Source of the DNA: DASRAA01 sp963814165
GTDB lineage: Bacteria > Acidobacteriota > Terriglobia > Terriglobales > Acidobacteriaceae
NCBI GenBank assembly: GCA_963814165.1
Contig: CAWFBW010000017.1
Span: forward strand, 1-64,000
Direction of reading: 5' to 3'
DNA length: 64,000 nucleotides
Shown here: positions 1 to 9,325 of the stretch, piece by piece
Numbering within the stretch: position 1 is the first letter of the stretch
How the letters are laid out: the number at the start of each line of letters is the position of its first letter
Program-made: the position numbers and the translations under genes
The notes under the pieces: generated by a model
The model's input: only the letters and a program-made list of their open reading frames with translations
What the model was told of the DNA's origin: nothing
Database searches by the model: none

Positions 1-40
1 CCGTCTCGGTGAAGTAGACGGTTCAATCGGAGCACGGACT

Positions 41-92
41 CTCCCTTCGACTGCGCTGAGAATCGCTTTCAGCATAGTCGGAGGGAGTTTTT
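41..92 (+). terminator. Imperfect long hairpin followed by a T-tract
   Basis: The arms at 41-59 and 69-87 pair over about 19 bp with three mismatches, and a run of five T follows at 88-92. This fits a rho-independent terminator for a gene left of the window. The 5' arm (CCTTCGACTGCGCTGAG) resembles a sequence that recurs inverted near 41206, so it may instead be a dispersed palindromic repeat. Confidence 0.45.
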
Positions 93-109
93 GGGGCTCC
101 AACGGGTTG

Positions 110-772
110 TCAGTCAGAGGTCACCTCGATACGAAGTGGCGGGTTGTGATCGTGATTTACAGTGGCCGATACCGCTGCCAGCGAAGGGATGATGCAGTCG
201 GCGGTGGAGAGCTCGTCCTGCGGGTAGGTGGTTGGGATGCCGATTACCCTTGCGCCGGCGGCTTGGGCGGAAAGAATTCCGGAAGGCGCATCTTCAAAGA
301 CCAGACAAGTGCGGGGATCGAATCCCAAAGCATTGGCCCCGGCGAGATAAGGTTGCGGATCGGGCTTGCCGCGAGTGATGTCGCTGGCAGTAATCATGGT
401 GGGAGGGATGGGAAGTCCGACCGCTTGCAGGCGGGTGGTGGCGAGTCGGCGTCCGCCGGAAGTGACGATGGTGTAGCGTTCGGGAGGCAAGGAGGTGAGC
501 AGGGCGCGGGCACCGGGCAAGACCTCGAGGCCGGCCACGTCATCGATCTCGGCTTGCTCTATGAGTTCAGCCTCGTGCGGCGCGTCAAGATGGGGAGCGA
601 CCAGGCGCACGGTTTCGACTGTCGGGCGGCCGTGTCCGATGTGGACGACGTAGGCGGCGTCGAGGTGGTGCCGGTTGGCCCAGGCGGTCCAGATGCGCGA
701 GCCGCAGGGAGTGGAGTCGACCAGGACTCCGTCGAGATCGAAGAGAATGGCGTTGCAGTCGAAGTTGAGCAC
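110..772 (-). CDS. HAD-IA family phosphatase (sugar-phosphatase-like)
   Basis: A 220-aa cytosolic phosphohydrolase of the haloacid dehalogenase superfamily. Motif I is FDLDGVLVDS, with nucleophile Asp12 and acid/base Asp14. Motif II is the Ser in IVTSGG, motif III the Lys in RGKPDP, and motif IV is VFEDAPSG. A helical cap between motifs I and II places it in subfamily I-A, near the glycerol-3-phosphate / 2-deoxyglucose-6-phosphate phosphatases, so a small phosphorylated sugar or polyol is the likely substrate; the exact one cannot be read. It lies 81 bp downstream of a small membrane-protein gene on the same strand and may be cotranscribed with it. Confidence 0.88.
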   Translation of the reverse strand: MLNFDCNAILFDLDGVLVDSTPCGSRIWTAWANRHHLDAAYVVHIGHGRPTVETVRLVAPHLDAPHEAELIEQAEIDDVAGLEVLPGARALLTSLPPERYTIVTSGGRRLATTRLQAVGLPIPPTMITASDITRGKPDPQPYLAGANALGFDPRTCLVFEDAPSGILSAQAAGARVIGIPTTYPQDELSTADCIIPSLAAVSATVNHDHNPPLRIEVTSD

Positions 773-853
773 GTGGACAGTTTCGCAGAGGGGCGGCGGA
801 GCGGCAAAGTGGGGGTGGCTTTCCCCGCTTTCGCAAGAACCGAGGGAAGATAT

Positions 854-1291
854 TTATCCGCGGGAGGATTCGCGGTAGGTGACGGCTTCAGCGACGCCCA
901 TCCAGATGTCAACCAGGCCAAGGCCGCTGACGAGGCCGCGGACGAAGTTGTGGGCGAGGAACTGTTTGATCGCGGGGAAACCAATGAGCAGGGAGTTATC
1001 CGTCCAGAGGCGCGTCCAAGGAAGCACAGTGAGTAGGATACCGATTTCGAGGCAGAAGAGAACGAAGACGACCAGCCAGAGACGTTGCAGCCAGCGGTGC
1101 GGGCGCTTGGGCGGCGTGGCGGGCGGCATCACCAGGACAGGACCCGTGCCGGGTTGCGGTGGCAGAGGCTCTGGGCCGGGCGCGTCGGCGAAGTAGGCGA
1201 TGGCCAGGCCTCCAGGGGTGGCGGGGGTGAGCCAGCCGCCGGTGTGGCGCTGGCCGAACCTCATGCTGCTCCCTGGGAATACGAAATTCAT
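854..1291 (-). CDS. Hypothetical membrane protein
   Basis: A 145-aa protein I do not recognise. The N-terminal half is Pro/Gly-rich and soluble-looking. A strong hydrophobic segment (WLVVFVLFCLEIGILLTVLP) spans about residues 72-92, and a second weaker one lies near residues 110-130, so it is probably a bitopic or two-pass inner-membrane protein. It lies immediately upstream of the HAD phosphatase gene on the same strand. No enzymatic motif is visible. Confidence 0.6.
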   Translation of the reverse strand: MNFVFPGSSMRFGQRHTGGWLTPATPGGLAIAYFADAPGPEPLPPQPGTGPVLVMPPATPPKRPHRWLQRLWLVVFVLFCLEIGILLTVLPWTRLWTDNSLLIGFPAIKQFLAHNFVRGLVSGLGLVDIWMGVAEAVTYRESSRG

Positions 1292-1415
1292 CTTTGCGGA
1301 TTGTACGTCGTGCGTCGAGAAACTATGACGGCAAGGATTGCGCCCTGCCGTGGCACCTCAAAAGCAGATCCCTCGCTGCGCTTGATGACAATCGCAAGAG
1401 ATTCTGCAAACCGTC

Positions 1416-2744
1416 CTACAGCAGTTCTTCGTTCCAACTTTCGAGGAACTTTTTCACTTCGACCATGAACTGATCGGCGACGGCTCCGTCGATGATGCGA
1501 TGGTCGTAGCCGATGCTCATGTGCATCATGGAGCGAATGGCAATTGTGTCGTTGCCGTCTTTGTCGGTGAGGACGACGGGCTTCTTGACGATGCCGCCGA
1601 TGCCCATGATGGCCACCTGCGGCTGGCTGATGATGGGCATGCCGAACTTGGCTCCGAAGACGCCGGGGTTGGTGATGGTGAAGGTGCCGCCCTGGACCTC
1701 TTCGGGCTTGAGCTTCTTGGCGCGGGCACGCTCACCGAGGTCGGTGACGGCGCGCTGGAGGCCGACGAAGCTGCGTTCTTCGGCGTTCTTGATGACGGGG
1801 ACGATGAGTCCCCAGTCGAGGGCGACGGCGATGCCGAGGTTGACGGCCGAGTGGTAGCGAATGCTGTCGCCTTCGACGGATGAGTTGATGATGGGCCACT
1901 TGCGCAGACCGTGCACGGCGGCGCGGCAGAAAAACGGAGTGAACGTCAGCTTGTTGCCGGTAGCCTGTTCGAACTTGGACTTCATCTTCTCGCGCAGGCG
2001 GACGACGCGGGTCATATCGATTTCGAAGACCCCGTGTACGTGCGCGCTGGTGCGCTTCGACATGATCATGTGCTCGGCGATCTTCTTGCGCATGGTGGAC
2101 ATGGGCACGAGTTCGCCGGGGGTGACGCCTCCCACAGGTTGTAGCGGCGTGGTGACGGCGGGAGCGGAAGGGACTTCGTATCCAGGGCCGGTCGGCACGG
2201 CTGGCGCGGGAGCGGCTGCTGCAGGAGCGGGTGCCCCGCCGGCATGCTTGGCGATGAAGGCCTCGATGTCTTCCTTGGTGATGCGGCCACCGAGTCCGGT
2301 GCCGGGCACTTTGGCGAGATCGACGTTATTCTCTTTGGCGATCTTGCGGACGAGCGGGCTGGAACGGACACGGCCCAGATCGCCGGACTCGGTCTCGAGT
2401 GCCGGCTCGGGCTCTTTGGCGGCGGCAGCGGGCGGCGGCGCGGCTTCCTTTTTGGCTTCGGGCGCTGGCGCGGCAGCCTTCGCTGGCGCGGGAGCAGCGG
2501 CGGAATCGCCGTCGCCGATGACTCCGACGACGGTGTTCACCTGCACAGTGGCCCCGGCTTCGACCATGATCTTCTGAAGAGTGCCGGAGGCGGGCGCAGG
2601 GATTTCAGCGTCAACCTTGTCGGTGGAGATTTCAAACAGGGGCTCGTCGCGCTGGACTTTGTCGCCGGGCTGCTTGAGCCACTTGGTAATGGTTCCTTCG
2701 AAAATCGATTCGCCCATCTGGGGCATGACGATGTCAGTAGGCAT
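1416..2744 (-). CDS. Dihydrolipoamide acyltransferase, E2 of a 2-oxoacid dehydrogenase complex
   Basis: A 442-aa E2 core enzyme that transfers acyl groups from lipoate to CoA. The lipoyl domain (residues 1-78) carries the lipoylation motif STDKVDAEIPAP with Lys43. A long Ala/Pro-rich linker follows, then a peripheral-subunit (E1/E3) binding domain at about 125-165 and a second Ala/Pro linker. The C-terminal catalytic domain (about 210-442) has the His-x3-Asp-Gly motif in GYDHRIIDG, with catalytic His near 415. There is one lipoyl domain. E1 and E3 genes are not adjacent, so pyruvate, 2-oxoglutarate and branched-chain complexes cannot be told apart with confidence. The start at 2744 places the usual MPTDIVMPQMGES N terminus correctly. 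Confidence 0.93.
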   Translation of the reverse strand: MPTDIVMPQMGESIFEGTITKWLKQPGDKVQRDEPLFEISTDKVDAEIPAPASGTLQKIMVEAGATVQVNTVVGVIGDGDSAAAPAPAKAAAPAPEAKKEAAPPPAAAAKEPEPALETESGDLGRVRSSPLVRKIAKENNVDLAKVPGTGLGGRITKEDIEAFIAKHAGGAPAPAAAAPAPAVPTGPGYEVPSAPAVTTPLQPVGGVTPGELVPMSTMRKKIAEHMIMSKRTSAHVHGVFEIDMTRVVRLREKMKSKFEQATGNKLTFTPFFCRAAVHGLRKWPIINSSVEGDSIRYHSAVNLGIAVALDWGLIVPVIKNAEERSFVGLQRAVTDLGERARAKKLKPEEVQGGTFTITNPGVFGAKFGMPIISQPQVAIMGIGGIVKKPVVLTDKDGNDTIAIRSMMHMSIGYDHRIIDGAVADQFMVEVKKFLESWNEELL

Positions 2745-2952
2745 GGTTTCCTTCCGCAGAAATACTGTTAGAAATCAAGGCTCGAACGCAATTTCACATT
2801 ATATCGCGACGCGATCAGTTGGCTGTTGCCGGCAGCCGGTCGCGAGAGTGTCAGGGAGTGAGCGTTGTGTGTAGGCCGGAGGTCCAAGAGAGGACGAAGG
2901 GGGCGGAGCACCCAGCCTGCGCCTTCGAGTCAGCAGATTCGGTGCGACGAGG

Positions 2953-2989
2953 TTATATGCATTGCAACTATAGCCTGAGTGCACATATA
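2953..2989 (+). promoter_or_regulatory. Candidate PadR operator/promoter upstream of the padR-ADOP operon
   Basis: An imperfect inverted repeat, TATATGCA (2954-2961) and TGCACATATA (2980-2989), ends 8 bp before the padR start codon. AT-rich dyads overlapping the promoter are typical autoregulatory sites of PadR proteins. No Shine-Dalgarno sequence separates it from the ATG, so the transcript may be almost leaderless. Confidence 0.4.
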
Positions 2990-2997
2990 CTCTCGTC

Positions 2998-3351
2998 ATG
3001 ACAGACAGCCCGGAGTCCCTGCTTCCATTGCAACCAACGACCTTTCACATTCTCTTGTCGCTTGCCGACGAAGACCGGCATGGGTACGCCATCATTCTGG
3101 ACGTGGCGCGACGGACGAACGGCGAGCTCAGGCTGAGCGCGGGCACGCTGTACCGCTCGATCCAGCGGATGCTGGAGACGGGGCTCATCGAGGAGACCAG
3201 GACGCGGCCTGCGCCGGAGATGGACGACGAACGCCGTCGGTACTACCGCATGACACAGTTCGGACGGGCGGTGGCACAGGCGGAGGTGGGAAGGCTGCGG
3301 GACTTGCTCAAGATGGCGCGCGTCTGCGGCGTCGCGCCGAGGACGACATGA
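2998..3351 (+). CDS. PadR family transcriptional regulator
   Basis: A 117-aa winged-helix repressor. The PadR N-terminal domain is clear: ILLSLADEDRHGYAI, then the recognition-helix region LSAGTLYRSIQRMLETGLIEE, then the wing with ERRRYYRMTQFGR. Only a short helix follows, as in the PadR-s2 subgroup. The stop codon overlaps the start of the downstream ADOP permease (ATGA, 3348-3351), a pairing repeated many times in acidobacterial genomes, so it probably controls that permease and itself through the dyad just upstream. Confidence 0.92.
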   Translation: MTDSPESLLPLQPTTFHILLSLADEDRHGYAIILDVARRTNGELRLSAGTLYRSIQRMLETGLIEETRTRPAPEMDDERRRYYRMTQFGRAVAQAEVGRLRDLLKMARVCGVAPRTT

Positions 3352-5936
3352 TGAAGATTTATCGAATGTTGCTGCACCTTTATCCTTCGTCGTATCGCGC
3401 GGAATACGGTGAAGAGATGAGCGCCATCTTTGCGCAGGAGTTGCGTCAATGCAGCGGCTGGCTCGCCAGGTGCGGGCTCTGGCTGGCGGCAGTTGTTGAA
3501 GTGTCGTCAAATGCGGCAGTGGTGCAGTGGGAGATCGCGAAGCGAGATCTTCGCAGCGCCGTGCGGTCGCTGACGAAGTCGCCAGGTTTCGCGATCACCG
3601 CGATGCTGCTGATCACCATCGGCATCGGTGCAAATGCCGCCATCTTTACGCTGGCGGACTTCGTGCTCGTACGGCCGCTGCCTTTTCCCGAGGCTGAGCG
3701 CCTGGTAAGAGTCTGGGAGGACCACCAGGGCTACTCCCAGATGGAGCTTTCTCCCGCTAACTATCGCGACTTCAAGGCAGGCAGTAAATCGTTTGCTTCG
3801 CTGGCGGCATACACCTCCATAGCCATGAACCTGGTGGGCCAGGGCTTACCACAACGCGTGGAGGGCGCCGTGGTGACGGGGAACCTGTTTTCCACGTTGG
3901 GACAGCCGGCCATGCTGGGCCGGTACTTCAACGATGAAGACGACAGGGCGGGCGCACCTAAGACTGTGGTGCTGAGCTACGGGCTGTGGCAGACGGACTT
4001 CGGAGGCGATGCCGATGTGCTGGGGAAGTCCGTGATCCTGGATGACCGTGCTTACACGGTAGTCGGGGTCATGCCTTCGGATTTTCATTTTCCGACGCGC
4101 GAGACGAGGTTCTGGACTACGTTTCAGTTTGAGGAAGACGCATACAAGGAGCGCGACAACAACTATGTGATCGGGATTGGGAGGCTCGCCCGCGGCGTTT
4201 CACTGGCACAGGCGCGCAGTGAGCTGACACTCGTGGCCAACCGGGTGCGGCAGCAGTATCCGAAGGAAAACGAAGGAGTGGGCGCGACGGTGACCACGTT
4301 GCGCGACAGCTTTTCCACGCAGTCGCGGCTGCTGCTGATGGCGTTGTGTGGGGCAGCGCTGTGCGTGCTGGTAATTACCTGCGCCAACCTGGCGAACTTG
4401 CTATTGGCCCGGTCGCTGGCACGACAAAAAGAGCTTTCGATCCGGGTGTCTCTGGGGGCCAACCGGCGCACTCTCATGCGACAACTGCTGACGGAGAGCA
4501 TGCTTCTGGGGATGGCGGGGGGCGCGGGCGCAATCGGAGTGGCGGCGGCAGCGTTGCCGCTGCTGTCGCGGTTGGTGCCGCACGGATTGCCTATCCAAGA
4601 GGTCCCGCCGATGGATGTGCGGATGCTGCTGCTGGCGCTCGGGCTGACGGCGATTACGGTGGTGACGTTTGGCGTCGCGCCAGCGATCAGCGTGTGCAGA
4701 AATGCGGGCTTCAGCGGACTGCGCGAGGGGGTGCGCACAGGAGGCACAGGGCATCACCGATCAAGGTCGGTGCTGGTGGTGGCGGAAGTGGTTGTGTCGG
4801 TGGTGTTGCTAATCATGTCAGGCCTGCTGGTGCGGGCGCTGTGGACGGTGCAGGGCATCGATCCGGGGTTCAGGACCGATGGCATTCTGACGCTAAGGAC
4901 GGCGCTGCCCCAGCCGAAGTACGAGAAAACCAGTGTGCGGGCGGCATTCTACGACAAGGTGCTGACGGAGGTGCGGCGGCTGCCCGGGGTGACCGATGCG
5001 GCCTATGTCAGCGCCCTGCCGATGGTGTGGCGCGGAGGCATCTGGCCGGTAGTCGTAGGCGGTGGCCCGCAGAACCGCACGGAAGGTAATTCCGCCAGCC
5101 TGCGCTATGTGACTCCTGATTATTTTGCGACGCTGGGGATACCCCTGCAAGCGGGGCGCGGTGTCAGCGAGAACGACACGGCCGAACATCCGTGGGTGGC
5201 GGTGGTGAGCGAATCATTTGCGCGGCGATACTGGCCGGACCAGCAGCCGATTGGGCAGCACTTCACGTTTGCGCTGCACGACCGTGAGGTCGTCGGAGTG
5301 GTGCACGACGTAAAGGTACGCGGACTGGAAAGAACCAGCGAGCCGCAGGTATACCTGTCGTACAAGCAGGTGCCCGATGGCTGGATCATCGGGTACACGC
5401 CGAAGGACCTGGCGGTCCACACGTCGCAGGCGCCGGAGACGTTGGTGCCGGAGGTGCGGAGGATCATCGCAGGGGTGGATGCGCAGCAGCCGATCTCGAA
5501 CGTGAGGACGATGGCGGAGATTGTGGCGGGGGAGACGGAATCGAGGGCGGTGCAGATGCGAGTGCTGATTATCTTTACTGCAATCGCGATTCTGCTGGCG
5601 GGGCTGGGGATTTACGGGCTGCTGTCATTCATGGTGTCGCTGCGGCAGCAGGAGTTCGGGATACGGTTGGCGCTGGGCGCGCAGCAAGGAGACATCTTCA
5701 AGCTTGTGTTACGCCAGGGCATGGTGCTGGCGATGTCAGGGCTGGTACCGGGACTGCTGCTGGCGTACCTGGCGGCGCGATTGCTAGAGAGCTTACTGGC
5801 GGGAGTGAAGCCAGCCGATACGGTGACATTTTCCGCGGCAGCAGTGTTGTGTCTTGTGACCACACTGATGGGAACGCTGTTGCCGGCACTGCGGGCGATC
5901 AGCGTGGATCCGACGACTGTCATGAGGGCGGAGTAG
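3348..5936 (+). CDS. ADOP-family ABC transporter permease (FtsX/MacB type)
   Basis: An 862-aa inner-membrane permease with the acidobacterial duplicated-orphan-permease layout. A short soluble head (MMKIYRMLLHLYPSSYRAEY) is followed by a first TM near residue 85, a periplasmic MacB_PCD core, a cluster of three TMs, a second periplasmic core and three more TMs (two FtsX domains in tandem). The open frame continues upstream to 2979, but the ATG at 3348 overlaps the padR stop and gives the family's usual N terminus. No ATP-binding subunit is encoded next to it, hence 'orphan'. Substrates of this family are unknown; export or mechanotransmission like MacB is the family-level inference. Confidence 0.92.
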   Translation: MMKIYRMLLHLYPSSYRAEYGEEMSAIFAQELRQCSGWLARCGLWLAAVVEVSSNAAVVQWEIAKRDLRSAVRSLTKSPGFAITAMLLITIGIGANAAIFTLADFVLVRPLPFPEAERLVRVWEDHQGYSQMELSPANYRDFKAGSKSFASLAAYTSIAMNLVGQGLPQRVEGAVVTGNLFSTLGQPAMLGRYFNDEDDRAGAPKTVVLSYGLWQTDFGGDADVLGKSVILDDRAYTVVGVMPSDFHFPTRETRFWTTFQFEEDAYKERDNNYVIGIGRLARGVSLAQARSELTLVANRVRQQYPKENEGVGATVTTLRDSFSTQSRLLLMALCGAALCVLVITCANLANLLLARSLARQKELSIRVSLGANRRTLMRQLLTESMLLGMAGGAGAIGVAAAALPLLSRLVPHGLPIQEVPPMDVRMLLLALGLTAITVVTFGVAPAISVCRNAGFSGLREGVRTGGTGHHRSRSVLVVAEVVVSVVLLIMSGLLVRALWTVQGIDPGFRTDGILTLRTALPQPKYEKTSVRAAFYDKVLTEVRRLPGVTDAAYVSALPMVWRGGIWPVVVGGGPQNRTEGNSASLRYVTPDYFATLGIPLQAGRGVSENDTAEHPWVAVVSESFARRYWPDQQPIGQHFTFALHDREVVGVVHDVKVRGLERTSEPQVYLSYKQVPDGWIIGYTPKDLAVHTSQAPETLVPEVRRIIAGVDAQQPISNVRTMAEIVAGETESRAVQMRVLIIFTAIAILLAGLGIYGLLSFMVSLRQQEFGIRLALGAQQGDIFKLVLRQGMVLAMSGLVPGLLLAYLAARLLESLLAGVKPADTVTFSAAAVLCLVTTLMGTLLPALRAISVDPTTVMRAE

Positions 5937-6315
5937 CACTACGCAACCCCGGTGCGTCCCGAATGTTTCGTATGGCGCAAGGAGATATCCCCCATAGTCG
6001 CGGCGGCTGGCAATTGCGGACTACCCTGCAGCCGGACTCGGGACCGGCGTAGATGAAACGTGGCTCCCCCCAGAGAAACAGTAAAAATCTGGAGTTCACT
6101 GCCTTCTATCCTCCGCCGGCCCTCTGACACTGTTCGTCTTCGATAGTCCGGCTGATAGTGAGATGCGGAGGGTGGGAGCAGGTTGCTGAAGAATGAAGGA
6201 CAGCAGATCCCTCGGAGACTGACGCCCCGTCATGATGACAAGACCAATGGACCTATACGGACAACTAAAGCTGTGCCATTTCAAAACGTCATCGACGGCA
6301 GCCTCAGCCCGAACT
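5937..6315. other. Intergenic region, no gene seen
   Basis: This 379-bp gap lies between the 3' ends of the convergent ADOP permease and transglutaminase-like genes. I found no convincing coding frame, no strong terminator hairpin and no repeat shared with the rest of the window. Confidence 0.5.
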
Positions 6316-7311
6316 TTACTTCCCTGTTGCCGCAGTGGTGCTGGTGGGGCCGACATCGGCAAAGGAAAAGTGGTTGGAAACGTTTTCCCACTTCTTCCCG
6401 TTCACTTCGACATAGGGGTAGACGAAGTAGTTGAGCGGTTCGCCTGCCTGGGGTGGGCTGAGGACGAGGTCGCGGCCCATAGAGAATTGCACGCGATTTA
6501 CGTCGTGCGCGCCGAAGAAATAGTCCTTCTTGCTCTGGTCCTTCCAGGCTTCGGAGATGTCAACGGGGACCCATCCGTACTGTGAGTCGTAGAACTCGGC
6601 CCAGCAGTGGTAGCCGGGAATGTCGCCTGAAGTCTTGGCGGCGGGCAGCGGGAACCCGATTTCGAAGCGGGCAGGGATGCCCTGTGAGCGAGCCATGGAG
6701 ATGAACACTGAGTGGAAGTCGGTGCAGTTACCGCGCTTGGAGTCGCAGGCCCACTCGGCGTCTCCGCGGCCCCAGCCGGTGCCGGTCTTGTCGTACTTCA
6801 TGGTGGTGAAAACGTAGTCGTACAGTGCGCGGGCCTTGTCCATGGTGCCGGTGCGTCCCTGCACCTGTTGGGCGGCGATGTCGGCCAGCTTGCCGGTGGT
6901 AGGGACTAGCTTGTCAGGTGCGAGATAGGCGCTCGCTTGTTTGGCGGAAGCCTTGACCAGTTGAGGCTGCTGGCCGTTGCGCGGCAGGCCGATGCGTTCG
7001 CGGCGGACGACGTCATATTGCACGTCGAAGTTGTACTCGGCTTTGGCGGCTTTGGGCGCGACGGCGTGATAAATGGTGTTGCCGCACCTGGCGTCGCGGG
7101 TGGTCGTGAGCGGCAGGTCTCCGGTTACGGAAACGATCTTCACGTCCTGGAATTGGTCCGAGTGGGCCCGCGGGAACCAGATTTCGAGTTTCTCGCCAGG
7201 CTGCACGTTACGCACGCTGAAAGCGTAGTGGAAGGTGAAGTGGCGAGTGGTCTGCGCGAAAGCAGACAGCGACAGCAGCAGGGCAAAGGCGAATAGAAAA
7301 AGCTTGCGCAT
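6316..7311 (-). CDS. Secreted transglutaminase-like (papain-fold) domain protein
   Basis: A 331-aa protein with a Sec signal peptide (MRKLFLFAFALLLSLSAFAQ) and an N-terminal beta-rich domain. A transglutaminase-like core carries all three catalytic elements: Cys in KRGNCTDFHSVF, His in GYHCWAEFYD and Asp in WVPVDISEAW. Bacterial members are usually cysteine proteases or amidases rather than cross-linking enzymes, acting in the periplasm or outside the cell. The gene stands alone on its strand. The substrate cannot be predicted. Confidence 0.88.
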   Translation of the reverse strand: MRKLFLFAFALLLSLSAFAQTTRHFTFHYAFSVRNVQPGEKLEIWFPRAHSDQFQDVKIVSVTGDLPLTTTRDARCGNTIYHAVAPKAAKAEYNFDVQYDVVRRERIGLPRNGQQPQLVKASAKQASAYLAPDKLVPTTGKLADIAAQQVQGRTGTMDKARALYDYVFTTMKYDKTGTGWGRGDAEWACDSKRGNCTDFHSVFISMARSQGIPARFEIGFPLPAAKTSGDIPGYHCWAEFYDSQYGWVPVDISEAWKDQSKKDYFFGAHDVNRVQFSMGRDLVLSPPQAGEPLNYFVYPYVEVNGKKWENVSNHFSFADVGPTSTTAATGK

Positions 7312-7588
7312 GGTGGCGGCTCCTTGATGGGTGGCAGAAGGATTCTAGGAAACGACCGGACCGGTCCTTCAGGCAAGAACTAGCGTCAAGTGAAGCCGCG
7401 AAGAAGAGACATACGACTACCGATTGGGAAGATGATACACGACGGCAGAGTGTAGCCCACAAATGCAGGTTGTTGGCATATGACATTTGACTCTGACTAG
7501 AGCGTGGGCTAGCCTCAAATGCTTGTGCTGCCGCGGCTGGAAGCTATTATCTGGCCGATTGCGGGCACATCCTACCGGGACCTCATTT

Positions 7589-9325
7589 ATGAAGTTGACA
7601 CACTCCATCCAGCACGGAATCGTGACAGTTGCCCTATGCGCGAGCGCGCTGGCGGGGAACATGGTGCATCCGACGCATGCTCCAAAGGCGATGGTGGCGA
7701 CGGTACAGCCTGATGCCACGGATTCCGGGGTGGAGATCATGAGGGCGGGCGGCAACGCAGTGGACGCCGCGGTCGCGGTGGGATTCGCGCTGGCAGTGAC
7801 GCATCCGGAAGCCGGCAACCTGGGCGGTGGCGGATTCATGCTGTTTCGGCGGCCGAATGGCGAGGTGCACTTCCTCGACTACCGCGAGAAGGCGCCTGCG
7901 AAGGCCACGGCTGACATGTACCTCGACAAAGACGGCAACGTGATCAAGGGCATGAGCACGCTGGGATTTAAGGCGATCGCAGTGCCGAGCTCGGTGGCGG
8001 GGCTGGCCTACGCGCAAAAGAACTGGGGAAAACTCACGCTGAAGCAGGTGATGGAGCCCGCGGTACGATTGGCGCGCGACGGATTCGTGCTCGACTACAA
8101 CACGGCGATGGACCTGCGCGACGAAGACCTGGCAAAGTTTCCGGAGTCGCGACACATCTTTCAGCGCGACGGCAACTTCTATCAGCCGGGCGATGTGTTC
8201 AAGCAGCCGGAGTTGGCGAAGACGCTGGAGCGGATTGCGAAGAATCCCGATGACTTCTACCACGGCGACCTGGCGCGGGAATTGGCGGCAGCCATGCAGA
8301 ATGGCGGCGGGTTGATCACCGCCGAGGACCTGGCGGCCTACGAAGTAAAGGAACGGCAGCCGATCCGTGGGACCTATCGCGGGTATGAGGTGATCAGCGC
8401 TCCGCCGCCGTCGTCGGGAGGCGTGGCGCTGGTGGAGATCCTCAACATTCTTGAGGGCTACGACCTAGCTAAGCAGGGCAACCGCTCGGCGGAGAGCATT
8501 CACCTGACAGCGGAGGCGTTTCAGCGGGCGTTCTTCGACCGCGCCGAGTTTCTGGGAGATCCGGATTTTGCCAAGATTCCGGTCGCGCAGTTGATTGACA
8601 AGCGCTACGCCGAGGCTTGGCGGGATACGATTCCTCTGCGGCGGGCGACGCCGGCCGATGCAGTGAAGCGGCCAGCGATCTTTGCCCAGCTAGACAGGTA
8701 CGCTGCGGCGAATCCCCAGCCGAAATTCGTGCAGGAGCCGGAACACACGACGCACTACTCGGTAGTCGATCCCGAGGGCAACGCAGTTTCGGTAACGACG
8801 ACGCTGAACGACAGCTTCGGGTCGAAGGTGACGGCTGAGGGGCTGGGCTTCCTGATGAACAACGAGATGGACGACTTCGCGGCGAAGCAGGGCGTGCCGA
8901 ATATGTATGGGCTGATCCAGGGGCCGGCGAATGCAGTGGGCGCGAACAAGCGTCCGTTGTCGGCGATGACGCCGACCATCGTGCTGAAAGATGGGGAGCT
9001 GTTCCTGGTGCTGGGGTCGCCCGGCGGGCCCACCATTATTACTACGGTGGCCAACGTGCTCATGGGCGTAGTGGATTACGAGTTGAACATCCAGGAAGCG
9101 GTAAACGCTGCGCGGTTTCATAATCAGTGGCTGCCCGACATGATCATGCTGGAGACGTTCGGGATGTCGCCGGACACTTTGCAGATCCTTGAGAAGATGG
9201 AGCACAAGTTGAAGACCGATCGCGCATTCTGGGGCGATGCGGAGTGCATCGCCGTCGATGAGAAAACGGGCGAGCGGCTGGGCGCGAGCGACGGACGCAA
9301 CAATGGGAAGGCGGCGGGCTTCTGA
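7589..9325 (+). CDS. ggt: Gamma-glutamyltransferase (glutathione hydrolase)
   Basis: A 578-aa N-terminal-nucleophile hydrolase that cleaves gamma-glutamyl bonds (for example in glutathione) in the periplasm. The signal sequence MKLTHSIQHGIVTVALCASA begins at the ATG at 7589; the frame is open further upstream to 7487, but that extension looks non-coding. The autoprocessing site is the first Thr of HTTHYSVVD (Thr387), which becomes the nucleophile of the small subunit. The substrate-binding region PLSAMTPTIV and the glycine pair in LGSPGGPTI are present. Size is normal for the family. The stop overlaps the next start (TGATG), so it is cotranscribed with the TIM-barrel isomerase. Confidence 0.95.
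   Translation: MKLTHSIQHGIVTVALCASALAGNMVHPTHAPKAMVATVQPDATDSGVEIMRAGGNAVDAAVAVGFALAVTHPEAGNLGGGGFMLFRRPNGEVHFLDYREKAPAKATADMYLDKDGNVIKGMSTLGFKAIAVPSSVAGLAYAQKNWGKLTLKQVMEPAVRLARDGFVLDYNTAMDLRDEDLAKFPESRHIFQRDGNFYQPGDVFKQPELAKTLERIAKNPDDFYHGDLARELAAAMQNGGGLITAEDLAAYEVKERQPIRGTYRGYEVISAPPPSSGGVALVEILNILEGYDLAKQGNRSAESIHLTAEAFQRAFFDRAEFLGDPDFAKIPVAQLIDKRYAEAWRDTIPLRRATPADAVKRPAIFAQLDRYAAANPQPKFVQEPEHTTHYSVVDPEGNAVSVTTTLNDSFGSKVTAEGLGFLMNNEMDDFAAKQGVPNMYGLIQGPANAVGANKRPLSAMTPTIVLKDGELFLVLGSPGGPTIITTVANVLMGVVDYELNIQEAVNAARFHNQWLPDMIMLETFGMSPDTLQILEKMEHKLKTDRAFWGDAECIAVDEKTGERLGASDGRNNGKAAGF

Noticed and set aside
107..1036. 309-aa open frame on the plus strand
   Set aside because: It lies antisense to the HAD phosphatase and membrane-protein genes; its Gly/Arg/Asp-rich composition is that of a high-GC shadow frame.
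1861..2577. 238-aa open frame on the plus strand
   Set aside because: Antisense to the E2 acyltransferase; Ala/Gly/Ser repeats mirror the Ala/Pro linkers of E2.
5937..6315. Short plus and minus open frames between the ADOP permease and transglutaminase genes
   Set aside because: They lack ribosome-binding sites and any recognisable domain.
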